A stretch of 64,000 nucleotides of DNA from Cellvibrio sp. pealriver (GCF_001183545.1 NZ_KQ236688.1:1083149-1147148), one strand, 5' to 3'. Positions 54,056 through 63,035 are shown, counted from the first letter of the stretch. Made by a program: numbers and translations. Notes: generated by a model from the letters alone, not told the origin.

Positions 54056-55327
54056 ATGCTACCCATGAGGAATAAAAAATTGACAACAACACATATTGAA
54101 AGGCTTCATTTAAAAAACTTTAGACAATTTAGTGAGCTGGATGTTGAGTTTAATCGTGGATTTAATTTTATCGCCGGCCCTAATGGTTGCGGAAAAACCT
54201 CCATTCTTGCAGGAATTTCTCACTGCTTTAATCACAGCTCAATTCAGTACTCAAGATTCAAAGAGGGTGCCGAATTTTGGACGGACTTAACCGTTGTCGG
54301 AGCAAAAAAGAGAATTGGGCTTGCGAAAAATTCCATTAGTGTTCAGGGATATAGAAAGCAAGAAATAAAGTTATGGATTGCACCCGAAATTGAAAATGGC
54401 CGAGAGTCTTTTTCAGTGCATCAGTCGACAGATAAATTGAATGGTTTTTGCCCTCTGTTTATTGGTACAGAAAGAAGTATTAAGTATCAAGAAATAAGGG
54501 GACTGACCAGAGAGGCTACTTACGAAGCGCAGATAAAACAATACTCCTCGAATGGTACAAAGTCATTGTATGGAGAAAAGGCAAGCAACATTAAACAATG
54601 GTTTATTAATCGTTATTTTATAATTGATAAAGAATGGGCAAAAGAGGAGAGGACTAACTGGGCTCATATGATTGCATCACTTCCATTGCTGGCCCCATTT
54701 AACAGTAACTTTTCTTATGTTGAGACAGGTAGAGATCTAGAACCAATTTTTTCCATTTATGGAGAGAAATGTTACATAGAGGAGCTTTCTGCTGGCTTTC
54801 AAGCAGTATTGACTATTATTGCTAATATATTCGAGTGGATTGAAGGAACTAGAAAAGAAGGAGAACGGATTGCAGCTAAGGCAACAGGCACTGTATTGAT
54901 AGATGAGCTAGATCTTCATCTTCACCCTGAGTGGCAATTTACGTTGAGAAATGGATTGGTAAATCTATTTCCAAATATACAGTTCATCGTTACAACACAT
55001 TCGCCACACTTGCTTTCTTCTGCTCAAGAAAATGAAGTTCTTATAATGACAAGAAGCCCGAGTCAAAGTGAGTACCGATTAAAGCCGAGTCCGAAGAAGT
55101 TCTCAGGTTGGAATACAGATCAAATCCTATCAGAAGTAATGGGGGTTGTGAGTTTAGACAACAAAGAATACGAAAAAGCAATTTCTTATGCTTTTGATAT
55201 AGTTGAATCAGGATCTGTAGATAAGTTAAAGCAAGCGATTACCAATTTGGCAGAAATCGCACATCCAAGCGACTCAATATTGACGGTGCTGAAGGCTAAG
55301 TATGCGTCTATGGTGGCCATACAATGA
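54056..55327 (+). CDS. ptuA: PtuA-like ATPase of a Septu anti-phage system
   Basis: 423-residue SMC/ABC-type ATPase: Walker A FIAGPNGCGKTSIL, ABC signature EELSAGFQAV, Walker B VLIDELDLHLHPEWQ and switch His TTHSPHLLSS. The insertion between them is unrelated to housekeeping ATPases and matches the PtuA/OLD-like group. The HNH-nuclease gene overlaps it by 4 nt, the canonical PtuA-PtuB pair. Start is uncertain: ATG 54056, ATG 54065, or the TTG at 54080 with GAGG 9 nt upstream. Codons are AGA/ATA-rich, unlike flanking genes, indicating recent acquisition. Confidence 0.85.
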   Translation: MLPMRNKKLTTTHIERLHLKNFRQFSELDVEFNRGFNFIAGPNGCGKTSILAGISHCFNHSSIQYSRFKEGAEFWTDLTVVGAKKRIGLAKNSISVQGYRKQEIKLWIAPEIENGRESFSVHQSTDKLNGFCPLFIGTERSIKYQEIRGLTREATYEAQIKQYSSNGTKSLYGEKASNIKQWFINRYFIIDKEWAKEERTNWAHMIASLPLLAPFNSNFSYVETGRDLEPIFSIYGEKCYIEELSAGFQAVLTIIANIFEWIEGTRKEGERIAAKATGTVLIDELDLHLHPEWQFTLRNGLVNLFPNIQFIVTTHSPHLLSSAQENEVLIMTRSPSQSEYRLKPSPKKFSGWNTDQILSEVMGVVSLDNKEYEKAISYAFDIVESGSVDKLKQAITNLAEIAHPSDSILTVLKAKYASMVAIQ

Positions 55328-56073
55328 TTAAGTTAAGTCGCAAGTCCAAACCAGACATACTTGCTCACAATGAGAGCCAATGGACATCTGAGTTAATTAA
55401 TGCTGTTTCTGTCAATGGAAGTTACTCAAAAATCTCAAAGGAAGAAAAGCAGAAGCTACTTGTTCATTACAGGCACCAAGATATTAAAAATAGCTTATTC
55501 GATAGTTCATTTCAGAAATGTGCTTTCTGTGAAACCAAGCCAGGAGAAAGTGGAAATATCGAAGTTGAACACTTTGCTCCGAAATCAATATATCCAAATC
55601 TGGCTTTTCAATGGGAAAACTTTTTACCAGCTTGCAGAAGATGCAACGGAAGTAAAGATGATCACGACACTATTATAGCGCCGATAGTTAATCCTTATGA
55701 TGTAGATCCAGACGAGGTCTTCCACTACAAAGATATTAAAATCTCTGCAAATGACAACCCCTACAAGGAGATTGGAGAATTAACCATAAAGGTGTGTGGA
55801 CTAAATTCTGTTCGATTGATGAAGCCTAGAGCAGATATCTTGGTGAGCCTACATGACTTTAGTGAGTCATTAAATCTTGCGATAAATGATTATATGCAGG
55901 CTGATACTGATATTAAACGAGCACATAGAAAGAGACGGATAAGGGAAGCTTTAGAAACCATAGAGCTCTTGTCCAACCCTTCTGAAAGGTTATCAGGTTT
56001 TTGCAAAGATTATCTTCGAAAATGTGAATCATTTCATCAGGCAAAGAGAATTATCGAAGAGCAAGAGGAATAA
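55324..56073 (+). CDS. ptuB: PtuB-like HNH endonuclease of a Septu system
   Basis: 249 residues. HNH motif with zinc ligands: CAFCE, then NIEVEHFAPKSIYPNLAF, QWENFLPACRRCNGSK. This arrangement (CxxC, EHF.PKS, W.N...C..CN) is that of PtuB/TIGR02646-type nucleases in Septu and some retron systems. Start ATG overlaps the ptuA stop (ATGA). Expected to cut DNA when released or activated by PtuA during phage attack. No reverse transcriptase lies nearby, so a retron role is unlikely. Confidence 0.85.
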   Translation: MIKLSRKSKPDILAHNESQWTSELINAVSVNGSYSKISKEEKQKLLVHYRHQDIKNSLFDSSFQKCAFCETKPGESGNIEVEHFAPKSIYPNLAFQWENFLPACRRCNGSKDDHDTIIAPIVNPYDVDPDEVFHYKDIKISANDNPYKEIGELTIKVCGLNSVRLMKPRADILVSLHDFSESLNLAINDYMQADTDIKRAHRKRRIREALETIELLSNPSERLSGFCKDYLRKCESFHQAKRIIEEQEE

Positions 56074-56217
56074 TGTGTATGCGCTGGGCCCTTTTTTCTT
56101 AACTTTAAAACAGCAGCAAGATAGACTGCCCAATGGCCTAATCTCAAACTTCCGCTTTTGGCCGTTAGCAGCCTCATGATAAAAAATAACGTTATCGAAA
56201 TAAATTAGGAATTAGCT

Positions 56218-56874
56218 TTGAAAGAAGACATTCTTGAACAAATTGTGGCGGATTGGTTTGTTTCACAAGATGGTTGGTTTGTGAAGCATAATGTTAAATT
56301 TCGTCCATCGAAGGATGATGAGCAATACAGCTCAAAACAAGATTCTGTTCATTCCGATATCGATATATTGGCTTTTTCACCAATTAAAAAAGGCAGTGAA
56401 CGTGTTTCTGTTGTTACTTGTAAATCGTGGCAAAGCGGGTTTGATGCTAAAAAGTGGTTGGCTGTTCTTGAGGGTGAGGCGGAATATAACGAGCGCTCGC
56501 AAGATTTTCAAAAGCGGGAAGGGTGGAAGTATTTCAGGGAATTGGTCTCCACCAAGTGGTTATGTGCTTTCCTCAAAACCCTTCAGGATCAAACAGGTCA
56601 AACTTCATTTACTTATTATATTGCCGTGACCAAGTTGCGCGGCAGAGATGCGCAGGAATATCGTGAAAGACTCGAAAACTCTAAAGTTCTGAAAGATCGC
56701 TTTTTAAAATATGGTGCTGAAATAAATATCAAAATTATCACTATGGATGAACTTGTTACTCACATATTGAATCGATTTAGTGGAAAGGAAACTACAGTTG
56801 TTGAATCAACCGATATAGGGCGGACATTGCAATTATTAAAGGCTGCTGAGGTGCTTAAGGCTGAAAGTGAGTAG
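56218..56874 (+). CDS. PD-(D/E)XK-like restriction-type nuclease
   Basis: 218 residues, TTG start with AGGA 8 nt upstream. The core D-x(n)-(T)xK pattern is visible: VHSDIDILAFSP followed by RVSVVTCKSWQSGF, as in type IV/Mrr-like or type II nucleases. An N-terminal helix (LEQIVADWFVSQDGWFVKHN) is typical of such endonuclease folds. It lies 144 nt after ptuB in the same direction. Whether it belongs to the Septu unit or is a separate defence gene is unknown; no methyltransferase is present. Confidence 0.62.
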   Translation: MKEDILEQIVADWFVSQDGWFVKHNVKFRPSKDDEQYSSKQDSVHSDIDILAFSPIKKGSERVSVVTCKSWQSGFDAKKWLAVLEGEAEYNERSQDFQKREGWKYFRELVSTKWLCAFLKTLQDQTGQTSFTYYIAVTKLRGRDAQEYRERLENSKVLKDRFLKYGAEINIKIITMDELVTHILNRFSGKETTVVESTDIGRTLQLLKAAEVLKAESE

Positions 56875-56876
56875 CG

Positions 56877-56948
56877 GTAGGTTGGGCAGTCATGCCCAAC
56901 AAATCTATTCAATGATCAAAAAATTTTGGGCATAGCTGCCCAACCTAC
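56877..56948. repeat. 72-bp double palindrome (REP/MITE-like)
   Basis: Outer arms GTAGGTTGGGCAG / CTGCCCAACCTAC (56877-56889 with 56936-56948) and inner arms ATGCCCAA / TTGGGCAT (5692-99 region with 56126-133 offset, i.e. 56892-56899 with 56926-56933). Each half also folds on itself (GTTGGGCA/TGCCCAAC). It lies 2 bp after the nuclease stop. The motif GTAGGTTGGGC is seen in dispersed elements of many bacteria. Confidence 0.7.
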
Positions 56949-57013
56949 ATGAACAATTACCTTTGCATTGAAGAAAGCCCAAGATTGAACATCGCTCTTC
57001 ACAAGGAAAGAAA

Positions 57014-57454
57014 ATGAAAATACTTCCTTTTTTAATGTTAATCCTCTGTTCTCACTTCGTACTCGCCAATGAACCATGCTCATTGGCGGATATAAAGCTC
57101 ACTGAAGATTCGCCGCAAGCAGAGAGGTTGTTTTATACCGGTACTTGTCATTACAGAAATGAGCAGTACGAAAAGTCAGTAGCATTATGGAAAGAACTTT
57201 CTCTGTTGGATGATATTCCTGATGAATATGTCGAGTTGCAAATTAGTGCGCTTAGCAATTTGGGATATATGTTGTTTTTTGGTTACGGGGTTAAGGAAAA
57301 TAAAACTGAGGCTATTGATTATTGGAATAGGGCGGTTGCATTAGGGCATACAGAGGCGGAGTACCATTTGTGTCATGCTATTGCAGACCATTTTGCCGAC
57401 CTCGGGAAAATGGTCGAGTTAGGCTCGGGCACCAGCGTGAGATTGATGATGTAA
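57014..57454 (+). CDS. Sel1-repeat-type periplasmic protein, probably C-terminally truncated
   Basis: 146 residues with a signal peptide (ending VLA-N), one TPR-like hairpin ([27 protein letters not shown]) and a Sel1 repeat ([41 protein letters not shown]). After HAIADHF the sequence loses its repeat character and ends [10 protein letters not shown]; a second frame (57370-57558) continues but is not recognisable as Sel1. A deletion or frameshift near 57,390-57,420 is likely. The function of such proteins is protein-protein contact. Confidence 0.6.
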   Translation: MKILPFLMLILCSHFVLANEPCSLADIKLTEDSPQAERLFYTGTCHYRNEQYEKSVALWKELSLLDDIPDEYVELQISALSNLGYMLFFGYGVKENKTEAIDYWNRAVALGHTEAEYHLCHAIADHFADLGKMVELGSGTSVRLMM

Positions 57455-57691
57455 TGCTTACCCAGTACGCCTGTTATCTCATCGCCCAAAATGGCGATTC
57501 AAGAAAGCCACCAATTGCTTTTGCGCAAACCTACCTTGCTATGCAGACCCACTGCTAAGAAAATTTTCGAGTAGCTGAATCATCCATTTTGAGTTGGTAT
57601 GGGCAAAGGCGTGAAAATTGCCCATGCTGCAATTTGTTGTATATCATGCAACCAAACCCGTTCTTATCCCTCCTTTGGTTAGCGTCTTTTT

Positions 57692-58867
57692 ATGCCTTTT
57701 AATTTTGATCAAATCATTTCCCGCGAAAATACCGACTCCGTAAAGTTTGATGGCCGTCAGCAATATTTTGGTACTACCGATGTCAGCCCGTTATGGGTGG
57801 CGGATATGGATTTTGCGGTGCCGGATTGTGTTGTGCAGGCGTTGCAAGCGCGGATTGCGCATCCGGTGTTTGGGTATTCGCTTTATCCTGAAAGTTTGTA
57901 TCAGTCGATCATCGATTGGTTTCAGCGCCGTCACCAATGGGAAATCAAACGCGAATGGATTGTGTTGGCACCGGGTGTGGTGCCTTCTTTGTTTGCGGCG
58001 GTGCAAGCGTTTGCGCAGGAGGGCGAGGGCGTTATTGTGCAGCCGCCGGTGTATTTTCCGTTTTTTTCAGCGGTCACCACGAATAACCGCCAACTGGTGA
58101 ACAACCCGCTGCGCGAAGTAAATGGCCGTTATGAAATGGATATTGACCATTTGGAAAGCTGCGCAAAAAACGGTGCGAAATTATTGTTGCTGTGTACGCC
58201 GCATAATCCGGTGGGGCGTGTATGGACTGAGCAGGAATTGCAGCAGGTGTTGCAAGTCGCGCGCCGCTATGACCTGACTATTCTCTCGGATGATATTCAC
58301 TGCGATTTACTGTTCTCCGGTGTAAGACACACTATGCTCGGCCGCCTTGCACAACCGGGCGATAAAATTATCACCGCGATTGCGCCGAATAAAACGTTCA
58401 ACATTCCCGGTTTGGGATTATCGGCGTTAGTGATCCCTGATGAACAACAGCGCACTGCAATGAAGCGCGCGTTTGAAGCGCTGCATGTGGGCAATTACAA
58501 CCCGCTCAGTATCACCGCATTTGAAGCGGCCTATCGCGGGGGAGATGCTTGGTTGGATGCGTTGATGGCCTACCTTGAAACCACACGGGATTTTGCGGCG
58601 GACTTTATCGCCCGTGAAATTCCGCGCATCCGCATGATCAAACCCGAAGCAACTTACTTGCTGTGGTTGGATTGCCGCGGGCTGGGTTTGAGCGATGCAG
58701 CCCTGCGTGATTTTTTTGTCAAAACCTGCAAAGTCGGCATGAACCCCGGCACGGTGTTTGGTGAGGGCGGTAGCGGTTTTATGCGCATGAATATCGGCAC
58801 ACGGAAGGACGTTATTGTGCAGGCGCTGGAAGCGATCCGCAGCGCGTGTGAACGCATGCCCATATAA
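57692..58867 (+). CDS. PatB/MalY family pyridoxal-phosphate C-S lyase/aminotransferase
   Basis: 391 residues, fold-type I PLP enzyme. PLP-lysine in AIAPNKTFNIPGL, Asp in LSDDIHCDLLF, Asn in CTPHNPVGRVW, and the early WVADMDFAVP signature of the MalY/PatB group. Members cleave cystathionine (beta-lyase) or act as aminotransferases; the exact substrate is not clear. Cytoplasmic dimer. Starts after the AT-rich island with normal composition. Confidence 0.9.
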   Translation: MPFNFDQIISRENTDSVKFDGRQQYFGTTDVSPLWVADMDFAVPDCVVQALQARIAHPVFGYSLYPESLYQSIIDWFQRRHQWEIKREWIVLAPGVVPSLFAAVQAFAQEGEGVIVQPPVYFPFFSAVTTNNRQLVNNPLREVNGRYEMDIDHLESCAKNGAKLLLLCTPHNPVGRVWTEQELQQVLQVARRYDLTILSDDIHCDLLFSGVRHTMLGRLAQPGDKIITAIAPNKTFNIPGLGLSALVIPDEQQRTAMKRAFEALHVGNYNPLSITAFEAAYRGGDAWLDALMAYLETTRDFAADFIAREIPRIRMIKPEATYLLWLDCRGLGLSDAALRDFFVKTCKVGMNPGTVFGEGGSGFMRMNIGTRKDVIVQALEAIRSACERMPI

Positions 58868-59068
58868 CGGGAATCTGCATTACGGCTCTGCGTTATAAGC
58901 GCAGGGCTAATGGCGAATCCCCCTGACCAGCCAGATGGGCACGACGGGTTTTCTCATTCTTGTTTGGTTGTTTTTTATCCAGATTTGGATGGAAGTTTTA
59001 CGTGCTTCATGTACAATCCGCCGACTTTTTTCAGGCTCTTTTCCGCCTCCTTCACTGCGCGAGACTTT

Positions 59069-60472
59069 ATGACTGTTAATACCTTCGACCCTTCACAGAC
59101 CACCACCTTGGAAACCCCGGCGAAAACCCTTGCAAGTCAAGCGGTTGGCGGTGCCAACAAGGGCAATACCATTGGGTTTGTGTCGCTCGGCTGCCCTAAA
59201 AATCTGGTGGATTCCGAGCGGATCCTGACCCAGCTGCGCATGGAAGGCTACAACATTGTGCCGACCTATAACGATGCCGATATGGTGATTGTGAACACCT
59301 GCGGGTTTATCGATAGCGCGGTGCAAGAGTCATTAGGTGCGATTGGTGAAGCCTTGGCCGAGAATGGCAAAGTGTTGGTGACGGGTTGCCTGGGTGCCAA
59401 GAAAGACGAAATCATCCAGATTCACCCGAATGTATTGGGCGTTACTGGCGCTCACGCCTATGAAGAGGTGCTGTCGCAAGTGCATGAGCATTTGCCGCCA
59501 TCGCCCCAGCACAACCCCTTTACTGACTTGGTGCCGCCACAAGGCATCAAACTCACACCGCGCCACTACGCGTACCTCAAGATCTCTGAAGGTTGTAACC
59601 ATTCCTGCAGCTTCTGCATCATCCCCGATATGCGCGGGAAATTAGTGAGCCGCCCCATTGGCCAGGTGATGGGCGAAGCGGAGCGCTTGGTCAAGGCGGG
59701 CGTGAAAGAGTTGCTGGTGATCTCGCAAGATACTTCGGCCTATGGTGTTGATATCAAACACCGCACCGATTTCTGGGATGGTCGCCCGCTCAAGACCGAT
59801 ATGTACCAGCTCGCGGCAGCATTGGGCGAGCTGGGTGTGTGGGTGCGCTTGCACTACGTGTACCCGTATCCGCACGTGGACAACATCATTCCGCTGATGG
59901 CGCAGGGCAAAGTATTGCCGTATCTGGATATTCCATTCCAACACGCAAGCCCGACACTGCTGCGCAAAATGCGTCGCCCGGGTCAGGTTGAAAAAACCCT
60001 GGAGCGCATCAAAAGCTGGCGTGAGCAAGTGCCTAATCTCACCATCCGCTCCACCTTTATTGTGGGCTTCCCCGGTGAAACTGAAGAGGATTTCCAACAA
60101 TTGTTGGACTTCTTGCAAGAGGCGCAATTGGATCGCGTGGGTTGCTTCCAATACTCGCCGGTTGAGGGTGCCAAGGCGAATGAATTGCCCGATCCGGTGC
60201 CTGATGACATCAAGCAAGAGCGTTATGACCGCTTTATGCAATTGCAACAGGCGATTTCAACTGAACGTTTGAAACAAAAAGTCGGTCAGACCTTACAGGT
60301 GTTGATTGATGAGGTTGACGACGAAGGCGCGATTGGCCGTAGCTTTGCGGATGCACCAGAAATTGATGGCTGCGTGTATTTGAACGGCGAAGAAAACGTG
60401 AAGCCGGGTGATTTGGTGAATGTATTGATTGAACACTCGGACGAATATGACCTGTGGGGCGCGAAAGTGTAA
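59069..60472 (+). CDS. rimO: Ribosomal protein S12 methylthiotransferase RimO
   Basis: 467 residues from MTVNTFDP; the longer open frame to 58910 lacks conserved sequence. Radical-SAM enzyme that methylthiolates the conserved Asp of S12. N-terminal Cys in [19 protein letters not shown] and [10 protein letters not shown], radical-SAM CxxxCxxC in [19 protein letters not shown], and a C-terminal TRAM domain. Differences from MiaB (SLGCPKN, IPDMRG) confirm RimO. Followed by a strong terminator. Confidence 0.96.
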   Translation: MTVNTFDPSQTTTLETPAKTLASQAVGGANKGNTIGFVSLGCPKNLVDSERILTQLRMEGYNIVPTYNDADMVIVNTCGFIDSAVQESLGAIGEALAENGKVLVTGCLGAKKDEIIQIHPNVLGVTGAHAYEEVLSQVHEHLPPSPQHNPFTDLVPPQGIKLTPRHYAYLKISEGCNHSCSFCIIPDMRGKLVSRPIGQVMGEAERLVKAGVKELLVISQDTSAYGVDIKHRTDFWDGRPLKTDMYQLAAALGELGVWVRLHYVYPYPHVDNIIPLMAQGKVLPYLDIPFQHASPTLLRKMRRPGQVEKTLERIKSWREQVPNLTIRSTFIVGFPGETEEDFQQLLDFLQEAQLDRVGCFQYSPVEGAKANELPDPVPDDIKQERYDRFMQLQQAISTERLKQKVGQTLQVLIDEVDDEGAIGRSFADAPEIDGCVYLNGEENVKPGDLVNVLIEHSDEYDLWGAKV

Positions 60473-60493
60473 AGCGAGCATGCCCGCTGTCTG

Positions 60494-60530
60494 AAAAATC
60501 CCCCATTTGCGCACGCAGTGGGGGATTTTT
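60494..60530. terminator. Terminator after rimO
   Basis: AAAAATCCCCCA/TGGGGGATTTTT (60494-60505 with 60519-60530), 13-nt loop, A- and T-runs. Confidence 0.9.
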
Positions 60531-60672
60531 TTATGCGTTGTCTTTACGCTTTGCCCTACACTGAACAGATAATTATGAGTGCAGTAAAACAATCAGAGGT
60601 TGTTGTCCACTTCCCCTATCCTGAGACAGACATAACTGGAGTTTTCTGAGAATATTACCTCAGGAGGCCATT

Positions 60673-60942
60673 ATGAAAAAATCACGATTTACTGAAACCC
60701 AGATATTCAGCATTCTCAAAGAAGTGGATGCAGGAGTGAAAGTAGAAGCAGCTTGCCGTAAGCACGGTATTAGCAACGCGACTTACTACAACTGGAAATC
60801 AAAATACGGCGGTATGGATAACTCTGAACTTAAACGCATGCGCGAGCTTGAAGAAGAAAACGCCAAGCTGAAAAAAATGTTTGCTGATGTCAGCCTTCAA
60901 AACCAGGCGATGAAGGAGTTATTTGAAAAAAAGGGTTGGTGA
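60673..60942 (+). CDS. IS3-family transposase OrfA
   Basis: 89 residues: helix-turn-helix (FTETQIFSILKEVDAGVKVEAACRKHGIS in parts, TYYNWKSKYGG) followed by a leucine-zipper coiled coil (ELEEENAKLKKMFADVSLQ). DNA-binding half of the OrfAB transposase. An AGGAGG site lies 7 nt before the ATG. Ends inside the OrfB overlap. Confidence 0.95.
   Translation: MKKSRFTETQIFSILKEVDAGVKVEAACRKHGISNATYYNWKSKYGGMDNSELKRMRELEEENAKLKKMFADVSLQNQAMKELFEKKGW
60927..60933 (+). other. Programmed -1 frameshift site A-AAA-AAG
   Basis: In the OrfA frame the heptamer A_AAA_AAG occupies 60927-60933, nine bases before the OrfA stop (60940-60942); a -1 slip continues directly into the OrfB frame. This is the standard way IS3 elements make OrfAB transposase. 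Confidence 0.8.
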
Positions 60943-61781
60943 CAGCAGAGAGGAAAAGTTGCGCCCGGGCCCTGGTTGAACGCGGTCTTGATATTGCCAG
61001 TGCTTGCAAGTTGGCAGATATCAGTCGAGCCAGTTACTACCGCTCTGAAAGCGACTGGCGTAAGCGGGATGCTGCTGTCATTGATGCGATTAACAACGAA
61101 CTAAAACGCTCACCGCAAGCAGGTTTCTGGAAATGCTACGGTCGCATTCGCCACAAAGGTTATCTGTTCAATCACAAGCGCGTATATCGTGTGTACTGCC
61201 AGATGGGCCTGAATTTGAAACGTCGTGTTAAACGTGTATTGCCTAAGCGAATTGTTCAACCGTTGGTTGTTGTTGCGCAAGCTAATCATCAATGGGCATT
61301 GGATTTTATGCACGATAGTTTGTATTGCGGCAAACGCTTTCGTACATTGAATATTTTGGATGAAGGAACGCGTGAGTGTTTGGCCATTGAAATAGATACA
61401 TCATTACCGGCTGAGCGTGTGGTTCGCACGCTGGAGCAGCTCAAGATTGAACGTGGATTACCAACACAATTACGTGTCGATAATGGACCTGAGCTGATAT
61501 CGGCAAGGTTAACGGATTGGTGCGAAGAAAATGATATCAAGCTTGTTTATATCCAACCGGGCAAGCCGCAGCAAAATGGTTTTGTTGAGCGTTTTAACGG
61601 TTCTTTCCGGCGCGAGTTTTTAAATGCGTATTTGTTTGAATCGTTAACACAGGTGCGTGAAATGGCCTGGTTTTGGCGAATGGATTACAACGAGGAACGA
61701 ACACATGAAAGCCTTGGTCATTTACCACCAGCCGCTTATCGAGCACAACTGGAAAACTCTAGTTTAGAAATGTCTCATTAA
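60936..61781 (+). CDS. IS3-family transposase OrfB (DDE integrase core)
   Basis: 281 residues. HTH_21-type region (SPQAGFWKCYGRIRHKG) then rve integrase core with DDE triad: D in WALDFMHDSLYCGKRF, D in LRVDNGPELIS, E in PQQNGFVERFNGSFRREF. Intact. Probably translated only as OrfAB fusion via the frameshift, or from the TTG at 60936. Confidence 0.95.
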   Translation: MVTAERKSCARALVERGLDIASACKLADISRASYYRSESDWRKRDAAVIDAINNELKRSPQAGFWKCYGRIRHKGYLFNHKRVYRVYCQMGLNLKRRVKRVLPKRIVQPLVVVAQANHQWALDFMHDSLYCGKRFRTLNILDEGTRECLAIEIDTSLPAERVVRTLEQLKIERGLPTQLRVDNGPELISARLTDWCEENDIKLVYIQPGKPQQNGFVERFNGSFRREFLNAYLFESLTQVREMAWFWRMDYNEERTHESLGHLPPAAYRAQLENSSLEMSH

Positions 61782-61800
61782 TGGGGGAGTGGACATTGTG

Positions 61801-62055
61801 ATGACAGATGTGTTGCATTTAGTTGAGGAAAACCGGTTTGTTATCCGCCATGAAGGGGATGAAGCGGTATTGGCCTATCGCTTATTTACCAATGCGGGCA
61901 TAGAGGCAATTGATTTTTACAGTACGTTTGTCCCGCCTGCGTTTCGCGGGCAGGGCTTTGCCGAAAAGCTGGTGCGAACGGGTTTGAAGTGGGCGAAGGA
62001 GCGGAACTTTGAATTGCATGCCAGTTGTTGGTATGTCGCAAAGTTTATCCGCTAA
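61801..62055 (+). CDS. Small GNAT N-acetyltransferase (YjdJ-like)
   Basis: 84 residues from ATG 61801. YjdJ-type short GNAT: ENRFVIRHEGDEAVLAYR, then the acetyl-CoA loop VPPAFRGQGFAEKLVRTGLKWA and the C-terminal SCWYVAKFIR. Full-length for the family. The IS3 element ends 5 bp before the ATG; before insertion, AGAGG would have stood about 6 nt upstream, so the IS split the ribosome site from the start. GGGGGAG at the IS end (61783-61789), 11 nt upstream, may now partly substitute. Confidence 0.82.
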   Translation: MTDVLHLVEENRFVIRHEGDEAVLAYRLFTNAGIEAIDFYSTFVPPAFRGQGFAEKLVRTGLKWAKERNFELHASCWYVAKFIR

Positions 62056-62085
62056 TCTTTTACGTAAATGAAAAAGGGATTCTGT

Positions 62086-62565
62086 GTGAAAGTGAAAAAT
62101 GGTTTTACGTTGATAGAAATGATGGTGGTGGTAGCAATTATCGCCATTATTGCACTCATGGCAATGCCAACACCTGACCCTACCATCAGCCGCCGTCAGG
62201 TGACCGAATCGGTTGAGTTAATCAGTGATTATAAAAAACTGGTCGAGTTTTATTACAAAAGCGCCAATGTGTTTTTAAAGAATAATCAGGAAGCCAATAT
62301 TCCTCCCCCCGATAAACTGCTGGGTAATTATGTTGACCGTATCGATCTAAAAGATGGCGCATTTCATCTGCGTTTTGGCAACAAGGCACACCCGGAATTA
62401 AAAGGTAAAACACTGAGTATCCAACCGATAGTGGTAAAAGACTCTCCCGAAAGCCCCATTTCCTGGAATTGTGGCAAAGCAGAAGCTCCGCCCGGTATGC
62501 AAGCAGTAGGTGAGAACAGGACGGATATTGATATTAAACATTTGCCGCTGAACTGCAGAATTTAA
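62086..62565 (+). CDS. Type IV pilin-like protein (prepilin with N-methylation signal)
   Basis: 159 residues from the GTG at 62086, chosen because AAGGGA lies 6 nt upstream and the product then has the classic short leader, VKVKNG, cleaved before FTLIEMMVVVAIIAIIALM. An ATG at 62068 adds six residues but has no ribosome site. The remainder is a globular pseudopilin/minor-pilin-like domain with only two Cys, C-terminal (ISWNCGK and PLNC), a possible disulfide. No pilus assembly genes adjoin it. Confidence 0.8.
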   Translation: MKVKNGFTLIEMMVVVAIIAIIALMAMPTPDPTISRRQVTESVELISDYKKLVEFYYKSANVFLKNNQEANIPPPDKLLGNYVDRIDLKDGAFHLRFGNKAHPELKGKTLSIQPIVVKDSPESPISWNCGKAEAPPGMQAVGENRTDIDIKHLPLNCRI

Positions 62566-62588
62566 TCCGTAAATACGACGAGGCCAGA

Positions 62589-63002
62589 ATGGTTCATTTA
62601 GAAAAAGATAACAGCGGTATTTATCGCCAAAAAATCCGTATCAATAACCACGAACTATTTGCTGATGTCAAAGCAGATGTGGGCGGTGAAGACAGCGCAC
62701 CTGATCCACACGATTTGCTGGATTCTTCATTAGCAGCGTGCACGGCAATTACACTGACCATGTTTGCCAAGCGCCGTGGTATGCCATTGGAGTCAGTCAA
62801 TATTGATGTTGAGCGCGATAGCTCAAAAGAAAAATCGGGCGAATATAATCTGGCGATGAATATTCAATTTGTGGGGGATTTAAGTGATGAACAGCGCGCG
62901 CAATTATTGGGTATTGTAGAAAAATGCCCGATCCACAAATTGCTTTCGCACGCGACTATTAATATCAGCACTACAAGTAATATCAACCCTACAAGTGAAT
63001 GA
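62589..63002 (+). CDS. OsmC family protein
   Basis: 137 residues: GGEDSAPDPHDLLDSSLAACTAITLTMFAKRRG carries the first family Cys (in AACTA), and EKCPIHKLLS the second; the pair reduces organic hydroperoxides in OsmC/Ohr. The sequence is closer to the broader OsmC/YhfA group than to Ohr. Cytoplasmic, probably dimeric. Confidence 0.88.
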   Translation: MVHLEKDNSGIYRQKIRINNHELFADVKADVGGEDSAPDPHDLLDSSLAACTAITLTMFAKRRGMPLESVNIDVERDSSKEKSGEYNLAMNIQFVGDLSDEQRAQLLGIVEKCPIHKLLSHATINISTTSNINPTSE

Positions 63003-63035
63003 ATGTGTTGTGACTGTGTGTTTTAAATATGTATT

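Larger units (their letters stand above)
60604..61795 (+). mobile_element. IS3-family insertion sequence, complete (about 1.19 kb)
   Basis: Terminal inverted repeats TGTCCACTTCCCC (60604-60616) and its complement with one mismatch (61783-61795), both ending TG...CA. The element is flanked by the 4-bp direct repeat TTGT (60600-60603, 61796-61799). It encodes OrfA and OrfB overlapping in -1 phase with an A-AAA-AAG slip site. All features needed for activity appear intact, suggesting recent insertion. The subgroup cannot be fixed by eye. Confidence 0.92.

Noticed and set aside
54056..56073. Retron with PtuAB effectors
   Set aside because: No reverse transcriptase or msr/msd-like structure within the window on either side.
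56130..56180. CCGCTTTTGGCCGTTAGCAG motif between ptuB and the nuclease gene
   Set aside because: Looks like a short dispersed repeat fragment, but it is single in the window and its arms are imperfect.
59642..60247. 201-codon frame antisense to rimO
   Set aside because: Shadow of rimO; no start signal or motif.
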